From a virus, in the IMG/VR virus record IMGVR_UViG_3300006753_000045, positions 1 through 28,206 of that record: a stretch of DNA of 28,206 bases, one strand, 5' to 3'. The translations under genes were made by a program, and so were the position numbers. A model generated the notes under the pieces. The model worked only from the letters and a program-made list of their open reading frames with translations, was not told the origin of the DNA and ran no database searches. Of this stretch, positions 1 through 7,823 are shown piece after piece; position 1 is the first letter of the stretch, and each line of letters begins with the position of its first letter.

Positions 1-363
1 AAAGCAAGTAAGAGTGAGAGAAATGATGGGTGTGAGGAGTTGGAGAAAGTACACGGCTCTAAAATTACAGGTAGAAAAGTTGGAAGTGCAGGTGCTTTAA
101 ATAGTGCTTATGCGGGGACAACCGAGACACCAAAACAAAACCACCACCCAACAGTTAAACCTCTAGCTCTTATGGAATACCTAGTAACCTTAACCTCAAC
201 ACCGACAGGTGGAATAGTCTTAGACCCCTTTGCTGGTTCAGGAACTACTGGAGTAGCTTGTAAGAAACTAGAAAGAGATTTTATTCTGATAGAGAAAGAA
301 GAAGAATACATCTCTATTATCAAAGCAAGACTCTCGGCTCTTACTCAAGGGAAATTATTATGA
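1..363 (+). CDS. DNA methyltransferase (N4-cytosine/N6-adenine, beta-class), C-terminal part, cut by window edge
   Basis: The reading frame is open from base 1, so the N-terminus, including the catalytic (D/N/S)PP(Y/W) motif IV, lies outside the window. Visible are KASKSERNDG near the edge (common in phage DNA methylases), HPTVKP, and the AdoMet-binding motif I, LDPFAGSGTTGVA, followed by an acidic strand end (LIEKEEEY). Motif I lies near the C-terminus. This order, catalytic motif before AdoMet motif, is that of beta-class N4mC/N6mA enzymes. The likely role is modifying phage DNA against restriction, or acting as an orphan regulator. The target sequence cannot be read. The stop overlaps a tiny ORF start (TTATGA). 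Family confidence is high; the modified base is unknown. Confidence 0.93.
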   Translation, partial: KASKSERNDGCEELEKVHGSKITGRKVGSAGALNSAYAGTTETPKQNHHPTVKPLALMEYLVTLTSTPTGGIVLDPFAGSGTTGVACKKLERDFILIEKEEEYISIIKARLSALTQGKLL

Positions 364-410
364 CAAAGCTTAAAGACATAAAAAGAGAATGGGAAAAGTT
401 ATTGAAATGA
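360..410 (+). CDS. possible 16-residue coupling ORF
   Basis: An ATG overlapping the methyltransferase stop opens a frame encoding MTKLKDIKREWEKLLK. It ends in TGA, which overlaps the ATG at 407 (ATGA) of the nuclease. The peptide would be a short amphipathic, lysine-rich helix. The two junctions with 1- to 4-base overlaps suggest it may serve translational coupling rather than encode a stable product. Chance is a real alternative for an ORF this short. Confidence 0.3.
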   Translation: MTKLKDIKREWEKLLK

Positions 411-730
411 TTAACGAAAAAGAAAAAGACGTACAAAACGCCATACTTGATTGGCTCTCTTTCAAAAAGATTTTTCACTACCGCAATAACACGGGGGCAT
501 ACCCAAGCACCTATAAGGGTAAAACGTACTTTACTCGCTATGGTGCGGTAGGATCACCGGATATTATCGCTGTAATAGGTGGTATTTTTATCGGCATTGA
601 ATGTAAGGGGACTAAGGGTAAGCAAAGTAATGATCAACGAAACTTTCAAATACAGCTAGAAGAGGCGGGGGGTTTATATTGCCTTGCCCACAGCTTAGAC
701 GAATGGATAGATTTCTTCAATAATCTATAA
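407..730 (+). CDS. VRR-NUC domain nuclease
   Basis: A small PD-(D/E)XK-type nuclease of the VRR-NUC family, found in phages as stand-alone domains thought to act on branched or recombining DNA. Numbering from the alternative upstream ATG at 389, the signature is an N-terminal helix with E and Q (EKDVQNAILDWL), GSPDII (D58), IECK (E71, K73) and a following KQSNDQ helix (Q83). The whole protein is one domain of about 107 residues, normal for the phage form. I chose the ATG at 407 because it overlaps the preceding stop as ATGA and gives a typical family N-terminus (MINEKEKDVQ). The start at 389 would add six residues. It is the last gene before the convergent terminator. The family call is firm; the exact substrate is unknown. 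Confidence 0.9.
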   Translation: MINEKEKDVQNAILDWLSFKKIFHYRNNTGAYPSTYKGKTYFTRYGAVGSPDIIAVIGGIFIGIECKGTKGKQSNDQRNFQIQLEEAGGLYCLAHSLDEWIDFFNNL

Positions 731-765
731 CAGAAAAGACCCACTGACTGCAGTGGGCTTTTCTG
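731..765. terminator. bidirectional intrinsic terminator between convergent operons
   Basis: A near-perfect hairpin: CAGAAAAG, one unpaired A, CCCACTG, loop ACTG, CAGTGGG, CTTTTCTG. The GC stem of seven pairs is flanked by an A-run on one side and a T-run on the other, so it can end transcription from either strand. It starts one base after the nuclease stop and 20 bases from the holin stop on the opposite strand, where a shared terminator for convergent early and late operons is expected. Confidence 0.9.
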
Positions 766-784
766 ATGCCATTAAAACATAGCT

Positions 785-1021
785 CTATTTTAATGCCTTC
801 ATTGATCCAGTCAACAGACCATAAAGACCTGAAGCTGTAACTAACATTGCAACTGCAGACTCCCAGTATCCTAGTGATTGTAAAACAGAATAGCCCCACG
901 CTCCTAGTAAAGCCAATACTACGAGTGCAATCATAGTCTGCATTGGTTTAGTCCCTACATATTTTTTAACCAACTGGACTACGATAGATAGAATAGCTCC
1001 TCCTATTAGTTCGGGTATCAT
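785..1021 (-). CDS. holin-like small membrane protein
   Basis: 78 residues with two or three hydrophobic segments: roughly residues 3-17, 28-46 and 55-71, the last glycine- and alanine-rich. It starts on the periplasmic or cytoplasmic face with few charges and ends in a short basic tail (MKALK). Size, membrane topology and position directly downstream of the amidase, as last gene of the late operon, fit a holin that would permeabilise the inner membrane for the endolysin. No conserved family motif can be named from sequence alone. The ATG at 1021 lacks a good Shine-Dalgarno sequence, as do many genes here. It could also be a generic phage membrane protein. Confidence 0.7.
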   Translation of the reverse strand: MIPELIGGAILSIVVQLVKKYVGTKPMQTMIALVVLALLGAWGYSVLQSLGYWESAVAMLVTASGLYGLLTGSMKALK

Positions 1022-1034
1022 AATTTATAAAAGA

Positions 1035-1694
1035 TTACTTCTTAATAATTACGACCTTTTCACCTTCCATCTTAACTACTGCACTTTCATTTGATCCCAA
1101 AGAAATTACCCTTGAGGATGCGGGTTGAGATGGTGGTGTTGGTTGGAAGTCTGTATCTCTGTCTCTTTCCTGTTGTAAAACAGAAAGAAACATAGCTCTC
1201 TGAACTTCAAGATCCGGTTTGTAACTCGCAATATCTTTGTGAGTTAAAACGTTATGACCTGAAAATGTTATTCCAAGCTCCGGTTCTATAACGTCAATAA
1301 CGAGTCTGGCGGTGGCTTTCATTTGAGCGGGGGTGTATAGCTGTTCCCATTTCTCAAGAACGCCATCTCTGTCAATATCGTACCCTGAAACAAACTCTAT
1401 TCCTATGGTAGATTTGTTAGGATTCTTAAGAGTACCCCAACGTGTCTTAGGTAAGACATCCTTTGCACGTTTTGAGGGATTTTTCCTTGCACCTGCGTGC
1501 CAAGCACCCTGATTAAGATCTACGAACTGAACTATCTGACCATCCCTATCAACACCAAAATGTGCAGAGACTTGAGAATTAAGGCTCAAAAACCAGTTGG
1601 TTGTTGAAGCCATTGATCCTAAAGTAGTATGCAAAACTAAAGCTACAATATCTCCTCCTAGATTATAATGATTAGGACTTTCTTTTTTTATCAT
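1035..1694 (-). CDS. N-acetylmuramoyl-L-alanine amidase (Amidase_2/PGRP-type endolysin) with an EF-hand-like loop
   Basis: The endolysin: a zinc amidase cleaving the MurNAc-L-Ala bond of peptidoglycan. Zinc ligands expected of the fold are visible as H22 (VLHTT) and H152 (THKD), with D161 in the KPD motif as the likely third. E100 (TIGIE) matches the catalytic glutamate and K159 the active-site lysine. Between E100 and H152 lies DIDRDGVLEKWE (residues 106-117), which matches a canonical twelve-residue EF-hand calcium loop: Asp at 1, 3 and 5, Gly at 6, hydrophobic at 8, Glu at 12. After about residue 175 comes a proline-rich linker and a short beta-like tail that could bind the wall. The start overlaps the stop of the upstream gene as ATGA. 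There is no signal peptide, so export would need a holin. Confidence 0.92.
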   Translation of the reverse strand: MIKKESPNHYNLGGDIVALVLHTTLGSMASTTNWFLSLNSQVSAHFGVDRDGQIVQFVDLNQGAWHAGARKNPSKRAKDVLPKTRWGTLKNPNKSTIGIEFVSGYDIDRDGVLEKWEQLYTPAQMKATARLVIDVIEPELGITFSGHNVLTHKDIASYKPDLEVQRAMFLSVLQQERDRDTDFQPTPPSQPASSRVISLGSNESAVVKMEGEKVVIIKK

Positions 1695-1918
1695 AGATTT
1701 AATTTATTACTAATAAACGCCCAAACTATAGACACAACAGAAGAAACTCCAATAACTATACCAGTCTGTTTAGCCCTAGAAACTTTAATTGAACTAATAT
1801 CATCAGTATTAACTTTGACAGATCCATTTATTTTTTCAAGTGCTTTGTTGATACCATTTAGTTCGCCAGAGATCACTCCCAACTCGTGCATTATTTCTGA
1901 ATGTTTATCTTTAGACAT
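1691..1918 (-). CDS. XhlA-like holin accessory protein (coiled coil plus C-terminal membrane segment)
   Basis: 75 residues: an amphipathic N-terminal helix of about 40 residues (heptads of I, L and V through GVISGELNGINKALEKI), a short middle region, then a single hydrophobic segment at about residues 52-69 and a basic or polar end. This matches the layout of XhlA/hemolysin-type phage lysis proteins, which sit beside holin and amidase genes as here. The start at 1918 follows the stop of the 1390-residue gene by one base (TAA-A-ATG). A longer GTG-initiated form would overlap that gene and is unlikely. The stop overlaps the amidase start (ATGA). Family assignment is by layout and neighbourhood, not by a specific motif. 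Confidence 0.65.
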   Translation of the reverse strand: MSKDKHSEIMHELGVISGELNGINKALEKINGSVKVNTDDISSIKVSRAKQTGIVIGVSSVVSIVWAFISNKLNL

Positions 1919-1919
1919 T

Positions 1920-4900
1920 TTAAAGACTGTATTTATTACCCTTTTTGCTTTTATAAGTTTGGACACCTACCCCAAAGAATGCGGGAACACCAACTGAAAA
2001 GATGCCCTCCGATCCTCTGTCTTGTACTCCCTCATAGAGGTCTTGAAGATAAAGAGGTATTGTTTTTTCTGCTACCTCTCCCTTCAATTCTATATCCCCT
2101 CCGAAAAGTTTTTGACCATCAAGAAGTTCAAGTGTTAGTGCCGGAATCGGTGCGAGTTTCCCTCGTGCAAATCGTGTGCCGATTGTAAGTCTTGTATCAA
2201 ATGGGAATTTATCTTTATCTAAAGGAACTACATCACCACTAGTAGTTTTCTTTGATCCTGAAACTATTTGTGAGAAGACTCTAACCCATTGCTGAAAACC
2301 TCCCCACATATCCCACCTTGTATTTCCTACTCTAATTTTTCCAAAGTCTGTACTACGTGGATCAACTTCAACGTCAACATTATCTCCGCCAATAGCATTA
2401 ACCAATCCAAGTATTGTAGTTCCTGTGGCGATAAACTGTGCAAAATTTTTAATTGCCTCTTTTCTGACTTGAGGAGTTTGTTTTGCATACCATACTGGAT
2501 TGAAAAGACTGAAACGTGCAGAAATCAAACGAGGTGAAAAGAAGGCTGTGTTAAGCGCTTGTGCAGACTTTTCTAAAGCACCAAGCTTTCCACGACCAGT
2601 ACCAACATTTACAAACTCTGCGATAGATTTTAAATCTTTAACAGTAAGTTTCTTTTCCTTTCCAAATTTAGTAACGAGTTGAGTGAAAACATCAACTCTT
2701 AATTTATTTAAAAATCCGACAAAAGATCTTTCAGAGGCTCTAACCATTGCTCCTATAACTGGAATTTTACCTGCAAGGTTTGACATAAACGCTTCTTCTT
2801 TTCCTGAAAGACCACGAGCTAAACTATCAGGATCAGCCAAGTAAAGTTTTCCTGCTTTCATTTGAGAATAAAGAGGATGATTAGGGACATCATCTAACCA
2901 TTGCTTAAAGTTCTTAGGTGAAAAAACCTGACGAAACATCTCTTTTGTAGCACTAGCAAACGCCTTAGGTTTTGTTGTGAAGAATAATCCCTGTCTTAAT
3001 GGTGCGGACATATCAAAAGAAGTAATCAACGTTCTAGGAACATTCATCGCTTCAGTTATTGCATCACCAAGTTTTGCAGTGAATTTTCTTTTCTTAAGAA
3101 TTTCAGCCACAAGCTCTCTGCCATAAACATCTTCAAGAAAACCAAGCTCTCCTTTTGTAGGAAGAGATCCATTCAAAAGTTTATTCAATGAGTTTTGGAC
3201 TGTAACCTTCTCAAAGACATCAAGATGAGGATGCTTTTGTGCGATATTAAATAGATCGTCAACATCTTCAATATCAAGTTTAACTAATTCAAAAGTTTTC
3301 TTTTCAGCTAGTTCTCCCTTCAATTTTGAAAGAGACTGATAGTATCCTTTCTGACCTTCTCCTCCCTTAAAGATACCCCCAATAGCACCTGCTCTTCTAG
3401 CCCTCTCTGCTGTGAAAGCAGTCTCAAGCTCTTGACGTGGCGTTCCTGCCTCTTTAACAGCTTTAATTAGCTTTGATACTGCATCATCAACTTTGGCTAG
3501 GGGTTCAAGAGAGCTTTCAAACATTTCTCCACTTGTTTTAATTTTAGGTGCTTCGCCTCGTATCTTAGCTTTAATCTCTGGTGTTAGTTTTATACCTTGT
3601 TGGGTTGTGAGTTTTTGTGAGATGTCAAAGGGTTTCATTCCACTTGGAGCAACTTTCTTTAAGTATGCAATCGCTTCGGGAATTGTTTTGTTTGTAGCAA
3701 ACCTCTTGTCGTTTATCACTGAATCAATATGACTTTTCGGCACTGCCTTAAACTTTCCATCTCCTAGTATGTCGGTGATGATGTATAGTTCGTGGCTGGA
3801 GCCATCATAGGCATCTTTCTGTAATTCGTAACCAATTTTATATTTATTCCCTAATTCTTCTGGTAATATCCCCTCTCTTGTTTCATAAGTATTGCGTGGG
3901 TCAATAAATCTTGACTTTTTCCTAGCGTTTTCTATCGGCAACCCCATATCCAACTTCTCTATCTTAGCTCCTGTGAGGTCTTCAACGATATTCTTAACTT
4001 GTTTGTCATAGAGGTTATCAGCCCATTCACCACCGAACTTTAAGCCCTCTCCTGATAGAGTGCCTTTCTCTTTGCCCATTATCTTGTCTGCTAGACCTTT
4101 GCCTAATACTTCGTCTAGTTTTTTACCCTTCATATCTAAAGGAGTGCCATCTTCTATTGATTTAATTACACCATTTTTATCTATTCCAAACTCAAATCTA
4201 CCAGCATCTCTTGGGTTTAATTTTATAGTTTTAATTGTTCCGGGTGTTACATCAAACAAGTCACTACCACCCCATTTAACATCCTTAACATAAGTAGCCA
4301 AATTATACCTAGCACTTGTTTGTTTTCCATTTATCCAAGCGAAGTAATCGCTGTCGTTCTCTACTGCTTCTTTTAATGCTCGTTTGACACTAGGAGTTTC
4401 CCAATTTTTTAACATTTGATTAACTGGAGTTTTTGATTTTACCTTGCCAGACAAAGCGTCACGAACATACTGATTTGCTTTTTCGGTATCAACAACGCCA
4501 TTAACTGTAAACTTTTCTTTAGCTTCATCTCGCAATGCTCTCATCCAATCACTCTGTAATTCTTCCATAAAAGAAACCTTCTTACCCTTGTAGGTTCTTT
4601 CGTTCATACGGAGGTGAGAGAGGACATTAGGTTCGTCCCAGTGCCCAGTTCTAAATTGTTTTTGCCTACCTTGTTCTACTGTTTGTTTCAAAAATTCATA
4701 ATCACTTTTTTGTTGTGCTGTTAAATTTTTCCCAAGGGAATTTTCTAAAAAATCTAATCTTTTTATTTCAGCATTGGTTAAAATTCCTTTTGTCGGTGCC
4801 TTAATCAATATCTCCTTATAGTTCTTACCTTCTGGGAGTTGGTATTGGGAGTATCTGGTATCCTGTGCTATTTCTCTAGCCTGTTCAACTGTTTCATCTC

Positions 4901-6092
4901 CACGAAGTCCTTTATATGTTTCCTCCAACCCCTCTAATTCAGGTGCAAAAGGTTTAGCCTCACCACTTATGCTTTGTCCTTTAATGTTTTGGAATTGGTT
5001 TTTGGTTACAATATAAGTTTCTCCATCTTGAAGAAGCACCTTATTCCCTTTCATCTCATAAGGTCTTAAAGCTAAGCCTTTAGGTAGTTCTACTTTGTTT
5101 CCATAAATATCTTTAGCTGGAACATCTCTTTTAAGCTGTATGTCGGGATACTTTTTCATTATGTCATCAGCAGTCATCCCTTTTGTGCCACGAAGTGTAT
5201 CAGTAAATTCTTCTACTCCTTTAGAAATCTTTTGACCTACTGATTCAGTAATTTTTTTACTCACTTGCTTACCTACTCTCCTTAATCCTCCAGCAAATCC
5301 AAATGGGTCAAGACCAATTCCACCTTGTGGTTGTGAATAAAGATTAAGAGTTTCTTTACCTAAATGCATTCCACCAACTGGTGTCCTCTCTTCAGGGGGA
5401 TGAAGGAATGAAGTTATCTTTTGTTGGATTGGAGTTTCTCTTCTTAATATCTTTCCAATAGGTTTGAAAAAAGGTTTTGTCGCATCTTCAAGAAGTTTAA
5501 TCCCTACAGACCCCTTTAAGAGTCCTACAGTCTCAATAACCTCTCTTTTTGTGGAGGCACGAGCTAGTTTAGGAGCATATTCTTTTGCTACATCAGCCGG
5601 TATGCCTGACTTAATCAATATCTTCATTACCCCCTCTGAAGTAGTCTCTCTAACAAGAGCTTTAACTGCTGTTTTACTACCAATTAAGGGTGTTAGATCA
5701 AGGGCTGTATCCCCGATAATTGCACCAAAAGCTAGAGGCAATGCAAACTTATCTATTCCCAACTTTTGTGCAGTAGGGCTACTCTTAACTGCGATCTCTG
5801 CATCAGCAACCCTTCTCTCAACTGTTTGGATAGGTTCATCACCAAAGATCGCCTTAAAGACTTTGCCTTCAGGAGTGAACTCATCATCAGCACCAAGTTT
5901 GTCTGCAACAGTAACACCGGCACTTCCTATATTCCGTGTGATACCCCTGAAAATAGTTTTAGCTGTATCTTTTAGAGCCTTAGGTAACCCCAAGACTGTA
6001 TTCAAAGCAACACCAAAGTTTGTTGAAGCAAAAGGTGTATCAACTTCAGGAGTGTTAAATTTATTTGTTGGTAGATCAAACTTATTTGCCAT
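1920..6092 (-). CDS. large polyvalent internal virion / ejection-type protein, 1390 aa
   Basis: The longest gene in the window. No signal peptide is seen. The N-terminal third is helical and Ala/Lys-rich with a hydrophobic stretch near residues 120-140. Around residues 413-525 is a module ending in HWDEPNVLSHLRM (H484) and FMEELQSDW, which I recognise as a recurrent motif of large phage polyvalent proteins without a known reaction. From about residue 1020 (SFDMSAPLRQG) to the end is a second module with FFSPR, then DFGKIRVGNTRWDMWGGF near residue 1250 and a TIPLYLQDLYEG tail. This is also typical of the C-termini of such virion proteins. In podoviruses these giants are usually internal proteins ejected with the DNA. 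It lies downstream of the LysM protein and upstream of lysis genes. Catalytic activity, if any, is unassigned. Confidence 0.75.
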   Translation of the reverse strand: MANKFDLPTNKFNTPEVDTPFASTNFGVALNTVLGLPKALKDTAKTIFRGITRNIGSAGVTVADKLGADDEFTPEGKVFKAIFGDEPIQTVERRVADAEIAVKSSPTAQKLGIDKFALPLAFGAIIGDTALDLTPLIGSKTAVKALVRETTSEGVMKILIKSGIPADVAKEYAPKLARASTKREVIETVGLLKGSVGIKLLEDATKPFFKPIGKILRRETPIQQKITSFLHPPEERTPVGGMHLGKETLNLYSQPQGGIGLDPFGFAGGLRRVGKQVSKKITESVGQKISKGVEEFTDTLRGTKGMTADDIMKKYPDIQLKRDVPAKDIYGNKVELPKGLALRPYEMKGNKVLLQDGETYIVTKNQFQNIKGQSISGEAKPFAPELEGLEETYKGLRGDETVEQAREIAQDTRYSQYQLPEGKNYKEILIKAPTKGILTNAEIKRLDFLENSLGKNLTAQQKSDYEFLKQTVEQGRQKQFRTGHWDEPNVLSHLRMNERTYKGKKVSFMEELQSDWMRALRDEAKEKFTVNGVVDTEKANQYVRDALSGKVKSKTPVNQMLKNWETPSVKRALKEAVENDSDYFAWINGKQTSARYNLATYVKDVKWGGSDLFDVTPGTIKTIKLNPRDAGRFEFGIDKNGVIKSIEDGTPLDMKGKKLDEVLGKGLADKIMGKEKGTLSGEGLKFGGEWADNLYDKQVKNIVEDLTGAKIEKLDMGLPIENARKKSRFIDPRNTYETREGILPEELGNKYKIGYELQKDAYDGSSHELYIITDILGDGKFKAVPKSHIDSVINDKRFATNKTIPEAIAYLKKVAPSGMKPFDISQKLTTQQGIKLTPEIKAKIRGEAPKIKTSGEMFESSLEPLAKVDDAVSKLIKAVKEAGTPRQELETAFTAERARRAGAIGGIFKGGEGQKGYYQSLSKLKGELAEKKTFELVKLDIEDVDDLFNIAQKHPHLDVFEKVTVQNSLNKLLNGSLPTKGELGFLEDVYGRELVAEILKKRKFTAKLGDAITEAMNVPRTLITSFDMSAPLRQGLFFTTKPKAFASATKEMFRQVFSPKNFKQWLDDVPNHPLYSQMKAGKLYLADPDSLARGLSGKEEAFMSNLAGKIPVIGAMVRASERSFVGFLNKLRVDVFTQLVTKFGKEKKLTVKDLKSIAEFVNVGTGRGKLGALEKSAQALNTAFFSPRLISARFSLFNPVWYAKQTPQVRKEAIKNFAQFIATGTTILGLVNAIGGDNVDVEVDPRSTDFGKIRVGNTRWDMWGGFQQWVRVFSQIVSGSKKTTSGDVVPLDKDKFPFDTRLTIGTRFARGKLAPIPALTLELLDGQKLFGGDIELKGEVAEKTIPLYLQDLYEGVQDRGSEGIFSVGVPAFFGVGVQTYKSKKGNKYSL

Positions 6093-6094
6093 TT

Positions 6095-7480
6095 TTAATT
6101 TAGTCCTAAGAGGAATTTAATTCCCGACCACGCCTTACTTCCAAGACCACTTCCTCCACCATCCGCAAGAGCATCAACAGCAATGCTATCAATCCTGTTT
6201 TTGATATAGTCTTTTACTGGCTGTGATAGGTTACTCTCATCAATCTCGTCCTTCTCATCTTGAGGATCTGCATCCCCATTTGCAATATCAACGAACACTT
6301 CATTTACAGTATCAACGTTGTCCTTTGGAGAATTGATGAAATAATTTTTAACATCAGCACTAAGTGTCTTGAATTCCGCTATTGGAATACCTGACTTTGA
6401 AGAACCTTTATTTTCTTGAGTATCAGTAAATGATGTTGTTGTATCTACTGCAGTATCACCCAATCTCTGTTCTCTTCGTGCCGCCAAAGATCCTCCTGCA
6501 TTTGCAACCTTCTGACTTGCTTCATCAAGAGTATCTCCTATTGAGATATTAACACTAGGATTATCAATCATAAGCTGTGCTACTTGCTGTTTCTCTTCCC
6601 GTGCATTATCAAGTCTATTTTGAATTTCAGTTCTGTTTGTCTCAAGCAATTCCTTTGTCTCTGTATCAAGGTCATTGATGATGTCCTCATTCAAGTCAAA
6701 GAGATCGTTGTAATCTTTAAGCTCCTGACTGATGTCAAAGAGTTCAGCTTCAACTGCAGAGTTTGCAAGTTTTGAAGCTAGAGCAATATTCCCATTAAGG
6801 GCTTGTAGAGTAGATGACTTAGCACCCAATTCGGCTGCAACACCGGCACGTCTGATTGCATTCTGCCTTTGTGTTTTAGCCTGTTGCCCTCTGATAATTG
6901 ACAAAGGAATACCTCTTCCCTGTCCTGAAAGTTTCTCAACAGCAAGTGCGCCCTCTGTATCAAGGACTGCTAGTTGAGATCTAAGACCTTCAATATCACC
7001 TATAAGAGATCTTGAAAGATTAAGATCCTCTCCTATTCCTAGAGCCTCACGCTCTCTTTCAAGCAGGTCTGAAGAGTCGGGACGATTAAATATAAGACCT
7101 TCTATTTTTTCTCTAGTAGTCTTTCTTGTTGTCTTTGCCTCTTCCTTTTCAGCATCAAGTTCATCAAGTCTAGTTTGATTATCTTCAAACTGCTTTTGAA
7201 TCTGATCGTTTATACCTTTAGTACCGGCTGTAAGATCAAAGATGCTATCTATTGAACTTGTATCAGCTACTCCATCAGCAAATGCTAGTGGACTCTTTTC
7301 AACAACATCTGTAGCAGAAAACGCATTGGTGTTAGTCTCAGGGAGACGAAGAGACGCACCAGTTTGTATGACATCTGGGTTTGAGATATTGTTGAGACGT
7401 GCAAGTTCACTGACAGTTGTTTTGTTCTTTGCCGCCAATGCACTCAATGTGTCTCCCTCTTGTATGGTAATTTGAGCCAT
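6095..7480 (-). CDS. LysM-domain virion protein with long coiled coil
   Basis: 461 residues. A LysM domain fills residues 3-47: QEGDTLSALAAKNKTTVSEL, then LNNISNPDVIQTGASLRLP. LysM binds the glycan strands of peptidoglycan. After it come long charged helices at about residues 90-130 and 220-320, rich in E, K, N and Q with coiled-coil spacing, then a low-complexity acidic stretch (about 385-425) and a Gly/Ser turn before a hydrophobic C-terminus. There is no hydrolase motif, so this looks like a structural or ejection protein that anchors to the wall during DNA entry. It ends two bases before the 1390-residue gene starts, so the two are very likely made and assembled together. Confidence 0.8.
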   Translation of the reverse strand: MAQITIQEGDTLSALAAKNKTTVSELARLNNISNPDVIQTGASLRLPETNTNAFSATDVVEKSPLAFADGVADTSSIDSIFDLTAGTKGINDQIQKQFEDNQTRLDELDAEKEEAKTTRKTTREKIEGLIFNRPDSSDLLEREREALGIGEDLNLSRSLIGDIEGLRSQLAVLDTEGALAVEKLSGQGRGIPLSIIRGQQAKTQRQNAIRRAGVAAELGAKSSTLQALNGNIALASKLANSAVEAELFDISQELKDYNDLFDLNEDIINDLDTETKELLETNRTEIQNRLDNAREEKQQVAQLMIDNPSVNISIGDTLDEASQKVANAGGSLAARREQRLGDTAVDTTTSFTDTQENKGSSKSGIPIAEFKTLSADVKNYFINSPKDNVDTVNEVFVDIANGDADPQDEKDEIDESNLSQPVKDYIKNRIDSIAVDALADGGGSGLGSKAWSGIKFLLGLN

Positions 7481-7492
7481 AATTAAATTCTA

Positions 7493-7822
7493 TTAAACAT
7501 CTGATAATTCAGCTTTCTTCCACGTACTACCAACCTTCACAGCAAAGTATGATGTTGATCCAACTGTATAGACCTTTATCACACCCTGCTCTGAAACACC
7601 GGATACAGTAGAATTAAGCACCTTCACACCTCCCTGTATATCTTCAAAAGAAATACGATCAATTTTATGGAAGTGTTCTGGCAAATCTCTATTTTCAAGA
7701 TCTTCGACAGTACCTTGAAGTTCGATTATTTGGTTATTTTGGTCATCAATAAGACCCCTTTCAGTTTCTCTGTCCTCTTTTAGCTGTATTATATCTTTTT
7801 CTAGTTCTTCAAATGTTGCCAT
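7493..7822 (-). CDS. short coiled-coil tail fibre-like protein
   Basis: 109 residues. Residues 3-48 form a continuous charged coiled coil (FEELEKDIIQLKEDRETERG, then repeats of I/L at heptad spacing). This is followed by a histidine-containing turn (LPEHFHKI) and a small beta domain ending in TSYFAVKVGSTWKKAEL. A trimeric coiled coil with a small beta tip is common in phage fibres and adaptor pieces. It sits between the tail protein and the LysM protein with a one-base gap upstream. Function is inferred from layout only. Confidence 0.5.
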   Translation of the reverse strand: MATFEELEKDIIQLKEDRETERGLIDDQNNQIIELQGTVEDLENRDLPEHFHKIDRISFEDIQGGVKVLNSTVSGVSEQGVIKVYTVGSTSYFAVKVGSTWKKAELSDV

Positions 7823-7823
7823 A

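Noticed and set aside
5464-6120. 218-residue plus-strand ORF
   Set aside because: It is the mirror of the 1390-residue virion gene, with Ser/Leu-rich composition typical of an antisense shadow and no ribosome site.
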